NCBI GenBank assembly: GCA_013396915.1
Contig: VWZL01001940.1
Location: forward strand, 71,303 to 135,302
DNA: 64,000 bases
Direction: 5' to 3'
Origin: Stercorarius parasiticus
Lineage: Eukaryota; Chordata; Aves; Charadriiformes; Stercorariidae
Shown: positions 26,540-39,700 of the stretch, in pieces
Layout of the letters: each line of letters starts with the position of its first letter
Position numbering within the stretch: the stretch's first letter is position 1
Program-made: the position numbers and the translations under genes
Notes under the pieces: generated by a model
Database searches by the model: none
Told to the model about the DNA's origin: nothing
What the model saw: only the letters and a program-made list of their open reading frames with translations

Positions 26540-26870
26540 TGGGACCCGCCACTAGATGGGGGTAAAACCTGCAGGAACAGCGGGAGCCGCCAGCTGCCAG
26601 GCGTGGGGCGGGCGGTGCCGGGGGGCCGGGGCCGGGGCCGCGTCCCCGGGAGACCGGCTGCGGGGGGACAGCAGGGCTGTGCCCCGGGGAGGGATGCCTG
26701 TCCCGCCGGGGGGGTGCTGGGGGCCGCGGTGACCCGCGGCCGGTTTCTTCCCCGCCCGTCGCCGCCGGGGACCAGCTGGGCCGCACCGTCCTGCCCCCGC
26801 CGCTCTGCCCCGGGCTGTCACCGCCCTGCAGGGGACACCGGGCACGGCTGGCGGTGTAAGACGTGGAGGG
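26540..26870. promoter_or_regulatory. CpG-island-like GC-rich block
   Basis: The block is almost entirely G and C with frequent CG dinucleotides, against a CpG-poor surround. It includes three tandem GGGGCC units (26622-26639). Bird CpG islands usually mark promoters, but no first exon of a recognisable gene is attached to it on either strand. It lies 8.5 kb past the stop of gene 1 and 21 kb past that of TNFAIP2. Confidence 0.65.
26549..26560 (+). promoter_or_regulatory. near-match to CTCF core
   Basis: CCACTAGATGGG differs from CCASYAGRKGGC only at the last base. It lies at the edge of the CpG-rich block, which is a typical position for insulator motifs. Confidence 0.3.
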
Positions 26871-28639
26871 TTTCTCCCTTATGAGGACATGCCCGGTGCC
26901 AGGAAGACTCTTGCCCCATTCCTAACTGGTATCCATTACTCTTGAGCCCATTCCCACAGTCCTCCCGCTTAAAAATGCGGGGGCAAATTCCCTTTTCCCC
27001 TCCTGTTTGGAGCACTGCAAACCCAATACATACTTGTGTCCTGCCCAACCCCCCAGTGCGGCCCCTGGGGGGGGGTCCCCGGTCCCCCAGCCCTCGGGGG
27101 GCTGCAGAGCCCCTTGCCCGCAGGCTCACCCCGCTCCCTCCTGCCGGGGGGATGCAGAGCGGGCAGGGCACTGGGAGCCACTCTGCGCCGTGGCAGAGGG
27201 GTCACTGTGAATGTGCTTCCTTCTCCTGTCGTGCTCACACTTATGTCTCCAGTAAAATCCCCATCGTCTTTCCTCCCTGGGGTCTGAGCCACGGCAAAAG
27301 TGCTGTGCCAAGTCTGCCCCCATCCTGGCCCTGCCCCTGTGGCTAAATCCCACCTGATCCCAGAGGTTCCCCAGCTAGACCCTGTTCCTTCCCTGCCCTG
27401 GGGAAAGCCCTGCAGTCAAGCTCCCCTCCTGCAGTGGGGTTTGCTCATCCTGGGGATGTGGCTGTCCTGGCTGTCCCTTGGCTCTGGCTCATCCCTGTGC
27501 CCAGTCCTGGGAGGGTCCCATAGCAGGAGGGTCCCATTTCTTCCCTGCGCTGCAAGGGAAGAAAAGCTGTGAGAAACAGGGTGTACTAAATCGAAGCCGA
27601 ACTCTGTGGTGGTTTCTTTATAGAGGCTGTTCCTGGCCACAGCTTCCTGCTCTGTTTTATGTCCTGCATGGTCATTGATAATCAGCTGTGTCAGCAGCAC
27701 CTTCTGGGCTCCTTCTTAAACAAAACAAGCCCAGGCAGGTGGAGCCCAGGCTGCGAGTTCATAATTAAGAATAGTCACGACCGAGATGTTTTCCCCAAGA
27801 CGGCCTGATAGCCACATGGGCCGGGATTACTCTGTGGGCACAGTGGGAAATGTCTCTGCGTATCAGACACTTGTGGCGGGGAGGAAGGAGAGGTGACAGT
27901 GACTGCAGGAGCCAATGCCCATGTTCTCTGGGGCAGACAGGGGCTCGAAGGGCAGAGCTCTGGCACCCTTTCCCCTATTGCCTGCTCAAAAACCAGGGCC
28001 TCGGACAAGCAGAGAGCTGCTGTCAAACCTTCTGCAGTCACAACATATGAGGAAGCCTTGAGCGAGCGGTTTCCTAAGAGTGATCAGGGAAGAGCTGCCA
28101 TCACACAACCAGGGCTTAAGATCAAAGCCAGCATGAAGCTGAATTTCTACAAAGACAGCTTTGCTTGCCTTGCCTTGCCTTGCCTTTATTGCATTTCTTT
28201 CTAGAAGTGTTTTTCACCTGTTTGGGGGCCAACGTCTTGTCTAGCCCCACCGTCTTTCCCAAATTAAGTTATACTGGTTCATTCGATGCTTTCTCAGATG
28301 TCATGTTTCTGGACCATGAGTCATTCTCTTGTCTTTTGGGCTCTGGAGTGCCAAGAGTGGACACTGTACAGTAGCTGACTTTTGACGATGGCAGCTGGAG
28401 CAGTAGAGTTTCCGTGTGCTCCAGGTGTCACTCCTTTTTGCAAGTCCCAGCTCGCGGTTTCCTTTTTCACAGCAATGTGTTGACACAGCCCGTTCATGAC
28501 CCGTCATTATTCCAGAGTGTTTGAGTTTTTGCAAATTATTGCGGAACGGGCAATTTCCTCTCTGTTATTTGTGCAGCTTTTTATTTACTTCTATGTCATT
28601 GCTGGATGCTGTTCTTGTTCTGCTTAAATTGCATCCTAT

Positions 28640-29270
28640 TGATTTTTATTTTTTTTTCTAGATAACTGCAAGATCAGATCCTGTCCCCTACCCCTGGCCA
28701 CCACACTTGCAGTCCGTGAAGCTCTCGCGAGCATCCTCTGCATTTCAGCATCCAAATCATTAATGAGCCTGGCTCAGACCAGCCTCCTGCGGACTCACAC
28801 TCAACACCCTGTACAGTTTTGTTCTGATCACAAATCTCCGTCCAGCTTCGTGTCTGCCTCCCAGGAGCTTTGCAAGAGCAGACCCCCAGCCCAAGGTCTG
28901 TATGCCCAGACAGATGTGCGATGCTCCCCAGACCTGCACCGAGCCATCGCCAGCAGTGACACCCTCCTGCTCCGCTGCCTCATCCCTGCTGCCACTGTCG
29001 GGGAGCACAGTCCTTACCTCACTTATTTACATGAATGGTACTTGAGACAGCGTTAAAACCCTTGCTAAAGTCAAGATTGCCAACATCTGCAGCTGCTCTA
29101 CTCTCAGGGAGGAGAAACTCCTGCCATGGAGGGAAAGCAAATAGATTAATGCAGCACAAATTTGATTAAAACAATCTTGGTGTATTGCCTTGGTATCGTT
29201 TTCATGCTTCAAACTCTTTAATTCTACCAATATTTTTCCAGGAAATAACCCCAGGGCTTATTCCTCCCCG
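28640..29270 (-). repeat. ancient CR1-type LINE remnant, antisense
   Basis: Plus-strand text CATCCAAATCATTAATGAGC, CTTATTTACATGAATGG, CCCTTGCTAAAGTCAAGATT and CCAATATTTTTCCAGG appears in the order seen in antisense copies of old amniote CR1-type LINEs, with an unrelated-looking or diverged middle. Confidence 0.55.
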
Positions 29271-31616
29271 TCTTTTAAGATCAGCACCGTACGCCTTTGC
29301 CCAGGGAGCCACCTCCCTCTTGGCCACTGCAGTGGATGGCTGTGAGATGGCTTCGACCAATTTTCCAAACACGCTGTGCTGGGACAAGGTAGGTGGATGA
29401 AATCCGCCTCTGGAAGGCTTCGGTTTATTTAGGCTGCAGTTGGACGCACAGTTTTTTAGCATTAGCTTATTTCATTTAATTTTTTTGTCAGCATGGTTGG
29501 CATGAGCAGCCCCCAGCGCATGTCCCCCCCCGCTCCTGGTGCTATTGCAGGCACTGGGGGCTGGGGAGGGGACAGTGGTGGGGGGAGGTGACAGAGGCTG
29601 CTTAAGCCAAGGCTGCTGCTGGAGCAGATGCACCTCCCAACACTTACAGTTGTGTTCCCCTGGTGCCTCTCATCCCTCGGTACCGGCATCTGTGCTTCAG
29701 CTTTCCAGTTGCTCCCCAGGTGCTTGTGCCACAGTTTTATATGAATCTCCTGGAATTTGAATAACTTGTTTTCTTTCTGTTAATTCCTTCTTAAACTTCA
29801 GGGGATTAAGGAATTTATGATTCAGCTGAATTCCCATCATGCTGCACATCCTCCTTCTGCACAGGGAGATTTCTTCATGCCTGAAATATTATTTCCTGGG
29901 GAGCTGCTGACTCCTTTAAATTCCACTTTCGCTTCAGACAGACCTGCCCCGGGGTCTCTCCTGTTACATTTGTGTCTGCTGCAACCTGCCCCCACCAACT
30001 TCACTTTTACAGCTCCTCCTGTCCTGAGAATCGGTGTCTCTCTGGTCTCCCCGTCCCTGGTGCCCACCCTCCTCTGCCCAGGGCCGGATCCCTTCTCCCA
30101 CCCCCTGAAGAAGGGGATCGGGAAAGCAGTGCTGGGCAGTGCATGCTCAGTGCAGGGATGAGGACCACTTCCAAAGGCATCCATGGAGGCTCGGGCTCAC
30201 GAGAGACATCCCTGGGGTGGAAGCAGGGCAGCCCACAGGTATGGCTAGATTGAGCCTCCCTGGAAGGGGGGAGTAGCAGAACAGGGGACCCTGGAAGGAA
30301 AAAGGGGTGTCTCCAAAATAGCAGCCTGGGGAGTATAAGAGGTGTGAGAAGGAGGATGGCCCAGAGGGTGCCTCCCATGCTGCCAGCCTCTGGGGCAGCA
30401 CAGGGCTGTTTTGGGAATGGGAACTACCCTGAGTGGGTGAACTCCTGATAAATCACTTCTGCAGCTGAGCTTCGGGCTGCAGGATGCCTGGGGAGACCTT
30501 GGCACACACATGGCCCTGAGAAGAGCTGTCGGGTAGCAACACTGTGCTTCAGTTCCCGTTTTAAAGCTGTGGCACTGCTGCTACATGCCCTGCCACGTTT
30601 TGCCATATGTGTCCCAGCTGTAGGGGGGCGCAGGGGGTTTGTCTGTCCCGTCTCATTGCAAGGCCGGGCAGGCAAACCCCAGCTGGTGTCTGGCTTGTGT
30701 GTGTCCTGGTCTTCAGCGGAGGCTGAGCTGCCAAAAACCTTCTGGGCTTAAGGTGCGTGTTTAGGGATTTTCCTCTCCTATCTCAGAATGCTGGGGTCGT
30801 ATTTCAGGGCTGTAAGGATGCGGGAAAAACAGTGATTCTGGGAAAACACATGTCTTCTCAAGCCTTTGGAAACAGTTAACACTGCCAGGCGTGATGCAAG
30901 CTCATATTTTTGCATGCTTTAAATACTGTGTCAAAGCAAGGCTGTAGCTGCTGATGAAGGCATAGCATAGCTTGAGTAATTTGGTTGGAAAAACCATACT
31001 CTTCCCAGAGCAGCTCCCCCATCCGTGGAGAAATGACAGAGTGCTGCCCCAAAGGAACAGCACTCTGGTTTCACTTAGACACCATCTGATTTCCACTTTC
31101 ATAAATGCAGAGATGTTTATGTTAGCCTCAAATGTTTTGCACAATGCTGGACCCCTATGGTTTCAGTATTGATGAAGTTTGCCTTTTGCCTCAGATAGGA
31201 TGCAGCTGGGTACCTCCCTTGTAGCCATAAGTAGAAGGTTGGGGACAAGTTCCTCTGCTGGCCAGGTTCCCCTGGGGCTGCCAGCCTGCCAGCGTAGGGC
31301 AGCACTGCTGCACCACCAAGGTGCTGGTACTAGGCACCAACAGTAAAGGCCGTCCTTGACCATGGGCTGACACCTCCAGCATCTCCCCCAGGGCTGTGCC
31401 AGGAGCTGACATCAGGGGGCTTGGAAACAGGGGCATCTGCCTGTCCTCTGACAGCCACCAGTTTTGGAAAACCACAGCTGTTGGCCAGAAGGATCTCCAC
31501 CGAAGTTCTCCACGTCTGAAAACGCATGCAGGAGAGAGTTGCCCCAGTAATGGACATATTGCCATTGAGAAGGTTCAGCCGAGGGTGTAGACCATGTGAA
31601 TGATGACTAGACGCTG

Positions 31617-31945
31617 TAGAAGCTGGGCTGCTTAACCTGGCAAAGAGGAAGACAAAGGACAATTTGACAGCAACCTACAAGAAGGGTGGTTACAACAGTG
31701 GCAGAGTCAAACTCTTCTCCATAGCAGCAGGTGGTACACCAAGGGGAAGTGGGCACGGGCTGTGGTTTGGAATGTTCAGGTTCAACATCAGGGAAAAGCT
31801 TTGTTCCTAGGAGGTGATGCAGCCCAGAGAGCCCAGACTCTCCACTTAGAGGCTTTTCAAGACTTTGCGAGGCAAAACTGTGGGCTGACCTGAGCTGATA
31901 TTGGCAAGGGTCCTGCTTTGAATGGGAAGGTGGACTGGAGTCCCC
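31617..31945 (+). repeat. degenerate CR1 LINE 3' region, sense
   Basis: It reads like the CR1 3' region: CTGGCAAAGAGGAAGAC, then AAGGGTGGTTACAACAG, GGTTCAACATCAGGGAAAAG, GAGGCTTTTCAAGACTTTG and TGGTCCTGC-like text with GAATGGGAAGGTGGACTGG. The usual terminal 40 bases are absent. Confidence 0.8.
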
Positions 31946-33439
31946 CAGAACCCCCTTCCAGCAGCGCCGTCACCCTGTGAGCTGACTTAGAGCTCATGTG
32001 TAACGGATCATCACTTCTTACCCACCTGAAAAGAAGTAAGAGGTGAAGGTTCTGTGGAATTTGTCTGAAGAGTTTGTTCCCAAGCATGATGTAACAGGGA
32101 GGTTGATGGAGTGGAGAGCTGGGGTGAAGAACACTCTTATCCTTCCATAATTTTGAAACATTGACCTATTGTACTAAAAGAAAGGGCAAACAAAGAGAGG
32201 AAAAACATAATTAAGAGTAGACTAGAGGGGTTTGCATCTCCTCAAAATCAGGACTCTGTTTTCTTCATCACACGCCACACTGGGATGAAATCAGATGGGA
32301 CAGTCAAAGTCCCTGCCAGGGATCAGATAAGAGCAGAGTGGAAAGACGGGAATTTCCTTGTGCCACTGCATGGTCCTTCCAGTCTGAAGCTTGTTGGCAT
32401 CGAGGACCTACATTTTAATATTGCTTCCTGGGAAGCGAGCCCTTCCAAGAGCCTGTGGCAAGGGTGGAATTTCCCACAAGGCCCTGCTTTTTCAAGGCAT
32501 TGAACCAAGAAGTGATGCTTGCTCGGGATGTTTGTTCTTGTTGACGTGACTGGAGTATAAACACATGTCCTAGCTGCACATAAGGACATGAGGCAGAGCT
32601 CCAAGATCCCACAAAACCAGAACTCCACGGTAAAAAGATTTGGGAGTTTTTGGTGAGATAAAGTTGACTTGAATTTGTAAGTGCAGTTCCTCTCTTGTAA
32701 AGACATTTTCTATATTTAGCATAGTATCAGCCTTGTTTTGTTTTTCTGATGGGTGACAAGATGAAAGAGCACAGAAGATATTTTTGGGGAAGAACTATGA
32801 AAAGACTGATTTACCAATCTGACTCCCCAGACTGCTTTTGAGCTTGAACATGAGCATGACTGAGGTTTGGCAGAGTCTGAGGGTGACCTTTCATAGAGCC
32901 ATTCACTGCTCCTCCTCAAACTCTGGGCACTACATCAAAATTATTAAAATAAACACAAAATTCACATGGTATGGAGCCAAGTGACACAATCCACGAGCCT
33001 CAAACATCTGGGGGAGTCCAGGAATGGGTGCAGAACAACTGCACGGGTCAAGCCAAACATCTTTCCAGCCCAGCGTCCTCTCCATGACAGTGGCCGGAAC
33101 AGATGCCCAGGGAAAGCAGAAGGGATGGGAGAAACACGACCTACCCCTAAATACTCTCCCAGATGCCAGCAATTTGTGGCTTACACGTTTTCTGAGCCAG
33201 AGCAGTGTCTGTATTTAAGACTTTTCAATGTTGTTTTGTTCCTCCTGCCCTGCCTCCATCCCTGCCTGGCTGCTTTCTGCACACAGCTTAGCTTTTAGCA
33301 TCCACAGCATCCTGCAGCAGGAGCTGCTGCAGCCTAATTACCCACTGCCTGAAAAAAGCTTTAGTTTTCTTGTTTTAGGTCTTGCGTCTACTACCTTCCT
33401 CTGATACGTCATGTGTAGGAAGAGACAGTTTTCTCTTTC

Positions 33440-33700
33440 CACCCTCTTCAGTCCTCTGTTAATCTTCAGACTCCTATCCTCAGTTGTCCCATTTCCAGCC
33501 CACCCTATTGCTTCCCAGTTTCTCTTAGAGCCTTTGGCAACAGCTTGTCAAATGCCTTTTGGAAACCTCAGTAGGCTACAGACACAGCATCTCCTCTTTG
33601 CTCCCTTGCTCACCCCCTCCAAGAGCACCAGTGGGTTTGTGAGGTGCCATTTCTCCTTGCCGAGCAGGGCTGGCTCCTCCCTGGTGCATCACTGTGAGAA
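33440..33700 (-). repeat. ancient CR1-type LINE remnant, antisense
   Basis: Plus-strand text CTTGTCAAATGCCTTTTGGA, then CACCAGTGGGTTTGTGAGGT and GCCATTTCTCCTTGCC, parallels the same antisense LINE region ('lose-intermediate' reverse-transcriptase segment) as other decayed CR1 copies. Boundaries are approximate. Confidence 0.45.
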
Positions 33701-36700
33701 AGGTGAGAAAGGCCCCTGCCAAGTGCTGGTGCCACCCGATGGGAGCGGGCCGGGCACTGTGGGTGTCTTCCAGGTTATTTGGAAACATCCAAGGGCTGCC
33801 CTTGCTGCAGGGTCTGTGGCTACTGCCACACAGACCATGTGCTGGAGGGAGCTTGCCCACCTCTGCCCTGGTGAGGACACTTTCCTCATGGGCATGGGGC
33901 CACAGTGCAAAGCGGGTACAGCTGCTTTGTGCTTCTCCAAGGCCCACCCAACAGGTTTCCAGTGGTTGATGCAGAGCATCCTTCCCATTTGAATCTGCCA
34001 CAGGGACGTTTCTGCCAGTTTTTCTAAGGCTTTTAACATGTGTCTGTCCAAGCGTATCACACGCTCCTCCTTTCTCCATCCCCATGTTATATTTGAGCTT
34101 TGTATCTCAGGCCACAGGGGTCCCTCCTTGTGTTCCCCAAGGCTTTGAGTTTTGATTCATAAGAACCACAGAGAGGGAGATGGGGACATGCTGGTGAGCC
34201 TTACACCAGGGATGTCCCACCTGCGATCTGGAGGACAGCCTGTGAGGAGAGTTCACTGCACCCACGATGATGGACTTCCTCCTTCCTTCCTATAACCCTG
34301 GAGGTTGTTCACTCAGTTTCAAAGAAGCAGGATTTGAAGCTAAAGCTGGAAGCGCAGATAGGGGGTCCCAGCTTGCAGACCCTGTTGGGAGGTGCTTTTT
34401 TTAAAATTGGAAGATCAATATTTGCAGGAGATGTTATGGCAGGCAGGCAGGAAGAGTGTCTATGTCTGTGGAAGAGACACAGAGATGGTGACTAAGGAAA
34501 AAACTCAAATGCTTTTCTGGGATTACCTAGTGGTAAAAACGGTCATTCTAGTTGCAATGGGGAAATGACCCAGTTGTGAGTGGGAGGGAGTGCACATGTT
34601 TGGGGATGCCGTTCATGTGACAGTCTTCCTCTCCTGGTGAGCTCCACATGGGGCTGGCCTCTGCTGCTGGTTTACAGCAGTGCAAAGCCCGTGGGTTCAA
34701 GAGAGGCCCTCTGAAGCAAGATGCAGTCAGCTTTGGATACAGGGAAGTGATTTAAATTGTCAGATTTCTGTGAACCCCCAGAAGCAAAATTACCCCAAAG
34801 CTGTAGAGTTTCTTCAAGTGAGTCCCAGGGGTCTGGACAGACGTGGAAGTGGGCAGCTGCCCTGGGGCATGGGGTGCAGTTTGGGTTATTCCCTCTGCAT
34901 GTTGCCCAGCCTGGCTGGGTTGATATGTTCTCCTTGGCGAAGGAGACTTTTCTCTGTCCATTCCTTTCCATGGGGTAGTTAAAAACTTGCATGTTCCACT
35001 CTGCAAAAGATAATTTACAAATGAAGTAAAACCTGTAAGGCTGTGATACCCAGCCCTCAGCCAAAATGACCCCTTGGTGGAATACACCAAAGTGTTCCAG
35101 GAAGAAAATTCTTCCCCAAAACGTACTAGCTGGCTGGAGCTAATCTTTTGAGGAAAACGACAGTGTTTCAAGACCTGATGGCCTTCCACACCCTCGTCCT
35201 TTCCCCATGCAGATACCTGGATTGTGTTTCCTGGCCCATGTGGCCAATTAACCTGTGTTGATTGCATTACAGGTTCAGCTTGTGTCTGGCAGCATGGGGG
35301 TGCCGCAGCCACCCCGGCTCAACATGAACAGACATGGCCAGGGAAAATGGAAAACTTGCGGTTAAATCCTGGGGTAATAGTTCACTGGCTTTGCTTGAGG
35401 GCAGAGACTTTCAGATAAAGAAGCAGCGAAAAAAGTAAAATGGGTTGTGGCGACAAACAGGGAAACTCAGAATTATCCACTGAGCAGTCAGTGACAGTGG
35501 CACGGGGAAAGTACAGGGGAAGTAAGCTGTTGTGGCAGAGCTATGGGCTCATCACGATAAAGAGAGATTGCAAGGCTTTTACACACTGATTCCTGTGTCT
35601 ATCATTTGTTTTTCCCTGGATATGACTGTTTTTAAGGGTGAAGACCAGCTCCTTGGGAGGCCTCAGGCACACAGCAGAGGGATGTAGGGCAGCAAGTGCA
35701 GAAGGAAAATGTTATATCTAGGTCCTTCTGCAAGGGCGGTGGGCTGTGGTTGACCCTGCTGGAGCAGGGACTGCTTTTTAAGGGTGACTCTCCATTTTGC
35801 ACACAGACCCCATCCTGCATCGGTCACAGATGACAATAGAGGTGCTGGGAGGACAGGGATGGTGGTAACAGATATGGTAACAGCATCATCCGATGGAAGT
35901 CCTGGAATGACTATGGTCCAATACAACTGAAACTATCCATGTAGTGTGTGATCAAATGCGTTTATATTATTCATGAGGTATCCGCTCCTCATGCACACTG
36001 CTATGCTTGCCACATAAGTTTTTCAACAGTTAAAGAAAAAAGCAAACCACCACTGCAAACAAAAACCAGCCATTGGTAGTGGCCAGAGGAAGAATGCAAG
36101 ACCTGGCCATGCCCGCAGCGATGTTCTCTGCCACGTCCAGCCCCCAGCAGCATCCAACGCAGGGACTTCACAAGCCACATCTTCTTGCTGGTGCCTTTTG
36201 CATTGCAGCGCCATAAGTAGATGCCAGAAGGGAGGAAGGCAGGAGACTCTTCCACTTCCAAACTTCCTGCCTTAGCCTGATTGAAAAGCTAAGCTGGTCT
36301 GGTGAGTGAAGGGTGCATGGGGACCTTTGGGCCTGAGCTCAAGTCTGTGTCCTGCTGCAAGCGCACCACATGTGTCCAAGGACCAGTCACATCTGTGTTT
36401 CACCTGGTCTGTAAAATCCAGCACAGCTCTTTTCCCTGGCACACAGAAAGGATCAATTCTCAGCACCGGGCTGTGACCCCGGGCACAAGGGGTCATCTAA
36501 ATAGATGGCTGTTCCAAGGAGGAACAAGGCCAAATACTTCTTCCCCCAGTGAAGCAGCAGCGTGGGTTAAGCCAGTCAGAGCATAATGTGATTTCTGCAG
36601 GGTTATTGCCACATATCTGGTCTGAAAAAACATGCAGTCCGCTTCTTCAAGAATTTTTTTGCTTGGCTCGATTTCATTTACATTGCGAACTGAAGCACGT

Positions 36701-39700
36701 TAGTGGTAGCAGGCAAGTGCTTTGCACTGGAGATACGAAGCAGGCAGCATGCTGCAGCAAGGGCTGCTAAACCCAGCCCTGACCAGCTTATCTGCACACT
36801 TAAATCCATGCAGAAACAAATGACTCAAAATCATTTCTGTGTTTAAAACTGAGTATAGGTGTAGCAATATGGACTGTATTATATTAACTCAGCTTACGGT
36901 TTTTTGACTGAACTATACAGGCTGTTTTGGTTTGATTTCTCCCAGCCATTGTTAACTTAATGAGACTTGAGATTGCTCAAAGTTCTTTTGCCAATGCTTT
37001 CCTGTAATGAGAGATAAATTAAAGCAAACAAACCCAAAGCAAAGAAAACACAATTCAGCTGCGTGGAGGGAAGCCAATAAAAATAACTCCTGATGTCCTC
37101 ATTTTTTTGCTTGATGTGGGCTGCCCGGGTAGACACACATTGTGGCTGTGTCAGCTGGGCCGGGGCACGGTGATATCTGTGCGCGCTGCTCTGCCGGAGA
37201 CGCTTGACAGCTCCACTTATATTTGAAAAGCAGGTTTGGCCAGGCACGGAGCCAGCCTCACACACGATAGCCACTTCCCCAAAGAGCTATGGGCTAAAGC
37301 GCGTGTTGGACGGGAGAGAGAAGTGAGAGAGCAGAGGGCAGAGGAAACATGAGACTGAGGACTGGTAGGGTATGTGCATTCCTGGGCAGATGAAATCGCC
37401 ATCTGTCTTGCTTCTGTGCAGAGTAAACACAGCGCCCACGGTCCCGTGGTGGAGGCTGGAGGGAGGCTGAGGACAGCACTGGCCCAGCTGCTGGTCTGGT
37501 GGATGCTCAGCCGCTGTGGGCTCCCTGCGCGTCTCTGTGCTCTGTTGGCCCACAATGATCTCTCTCGGTAGCTCCTCAGAGGAGCATTTTTTAGCCAAAG
37601 GTGCAACTGCTACCTGGGGTAAGACGGCAGAGGTTTCCTCCTCTTCACAGCTGAGCAGCCACATCAGGGACTCAAAAGGTTGCAGACTGCTGATGAATTA
37701 CCCGCCTCCTCCATGTGATAAATGAGAAAGACCAACCACTTTCCAGAGCTACCAGGTCCCCTCAAAGACCGATGCCGTGTGTCCCTGACACCTGGCTTCA
37801 GGAGGCAGCTTGGTGCATACTTCTTCTTCTTGCGGCAAGGCCATTATCTTCACCCCAGACCTTGTCAGGATGCGCTCTGCGCTCCCCACAGCCAGCTCAC
37901 AAACACAGCTCGTCTCTAGGTTTCCTTTCCCTCCCAACTTAGGTGGGTTGTTGGCAGAGGTAAGTGAGACAACAGCATCCGTCAGGGCTGGGTGGGAATG
38001 GAGGTGGCTGGCCACCATTCCATCAGCTGGTGTTGCACGTGGCTGGTGGCCAGCAGAGCTGCTGGAGCAGGATCAATGCCCGCTGGGAGCAGCGCCCTCG
38101 AGGCCCCAGCGGACACAGCTCAGCATATTTCTGTCTTGGTGTAAGTCAAGGGCACTTCTGTCCTATGGCTCCAGCGTTGTGCAATGCATGGGAACACTCT
38201 TATTCTGCGGTCACCTCCCTCTTATTCTGCGGTCACCTCCTTCTCCTTCCTGCTACCCCCTCAACTGATCTGCATAACGTGCAGCATTTAGGCATTTTGG
38301 TCTGGCTATAAGAGATGATTAGTGGTGCTTGATGACCTTCATTAATGACATTACTTGAATTCAGCTGGATGAAGGACAAACGGCAATGGGAGAGCAGACA
38401 CATACTGAGCAACACACTCCTCTGCCATAAAGAAAATGCCTTGATCTGGGCAGATGGCAGCTAAAATGGGGGCTAGGAAAGAGCTCTGGCCAAGCAGCTC
38501 AAGAGGGGCCTGTGTTTTCTGGAAGCTGTGGCTGAAGGCGGGGTTGAATTTAGGACAAGATGCTGCTGTTTGTGGGGCTGGTTGCTTACAGACTGGTGAA
38601 GGTGTATTTTCAGGGCTGTGGTTCCTGTGGCCGAGGGACAGCAGAGGCCAGAGTGCTTCCTCCTCCAGGTCCCTCCTGCTGTTTAGCTAAATTTTGACTC
38701 TGCACACGCTGCTGCCTGAAACTTCACCCTTGAAAGCATTTTGGCCTCAGATTGGCTTCTGTGTGCAGCACAGCTGCGGCTGACAGCACCGAAGCATTGC
38801 AGATTGACAAAGAAATCCTGGCTGGGAAAGGAAACCTCTGCCTCAGGTTGTGGCAATACTGCACTGTTTCTTGGCATGCAGGAGGGAAATAATCCAGTCT
38901 CTGCTTGTTTTTTTCCCAAGAGAAGTGAAACTGCGTTAAGAACTGTTGACCATGCGGAAACACGGGAGAGTCAGATGGTCTGCACCTTGACAACGTATCA
39001 TCTGTCACTGACGGTGCTCACGTTACCTTTGGTGACGGTTGCCCTGCCTACAGATCAATGGAAAATGAGTATTTGCTTCTAGCTAATTGCGTCACTGCCA
39101 AATATAGAGCCACACGTCCTAAGCCGGTCATCGTCTGACCTTGAAGGCTGTATCTCTCTGGCTTTCAGTCGCAGTTGTGACGTCCCTCCTGTGGCTCTGC
39201 CCATGTCCAGGCACTTGCCCTCGGCTTGGGCTGTGTACCAGAGAGCCCGTGAGGCCCCAGGAGATGCTTTTGCTGCCCTCACGTATCACGGCCTTGGCTA
39301 GGAGTATCTGGGGGAGTTGGGGCACTTCATTATGGTGCTTCAGCCCTGGCTGTGGGTTTGCCATGTCTTTGGAGCAGGAATGCCATGGTCTGTTGGGACA
39401 ACCCATTGCTACCCAGTCACGTCACACTGCAGTCACCCAAGCCAGGTTAAAGTAAGAGCACCAGCACAGCCAGGTGTTCATAATTTGTTCTTCCACCCGA
39501 GAACACGATTGCAAATGTTCATGAGAGATGCAAATGAAGATATGAAAGATGTGTAAGTGTTGCCGCTTGGACTAATGCCACACCAGCAAGGCTCCCTGCC
39601 TCTTCCCATTCCTGTGCTCTGGCTTGTGCCTGTTGGGAGCCTCTGACAGAGGTGGTATTTAAAGATCTTTGCTCAGAGACCAGCTCAGGTCCCCTTTCCT

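Noticed and set aside
26298..26786. 162-codon minus-strand open frame in the GC-rich block
   Set aside because: Proline-, glycine- and arginine-rich translation is what stop-poor GC-rich DNA gives by chance; all frames there are open.
33411..33992. 193-codon plus-strand open frame
   Set aside because: No family motif; it overlaps a decayed antisense LINE and has equally long frames on the other strand.
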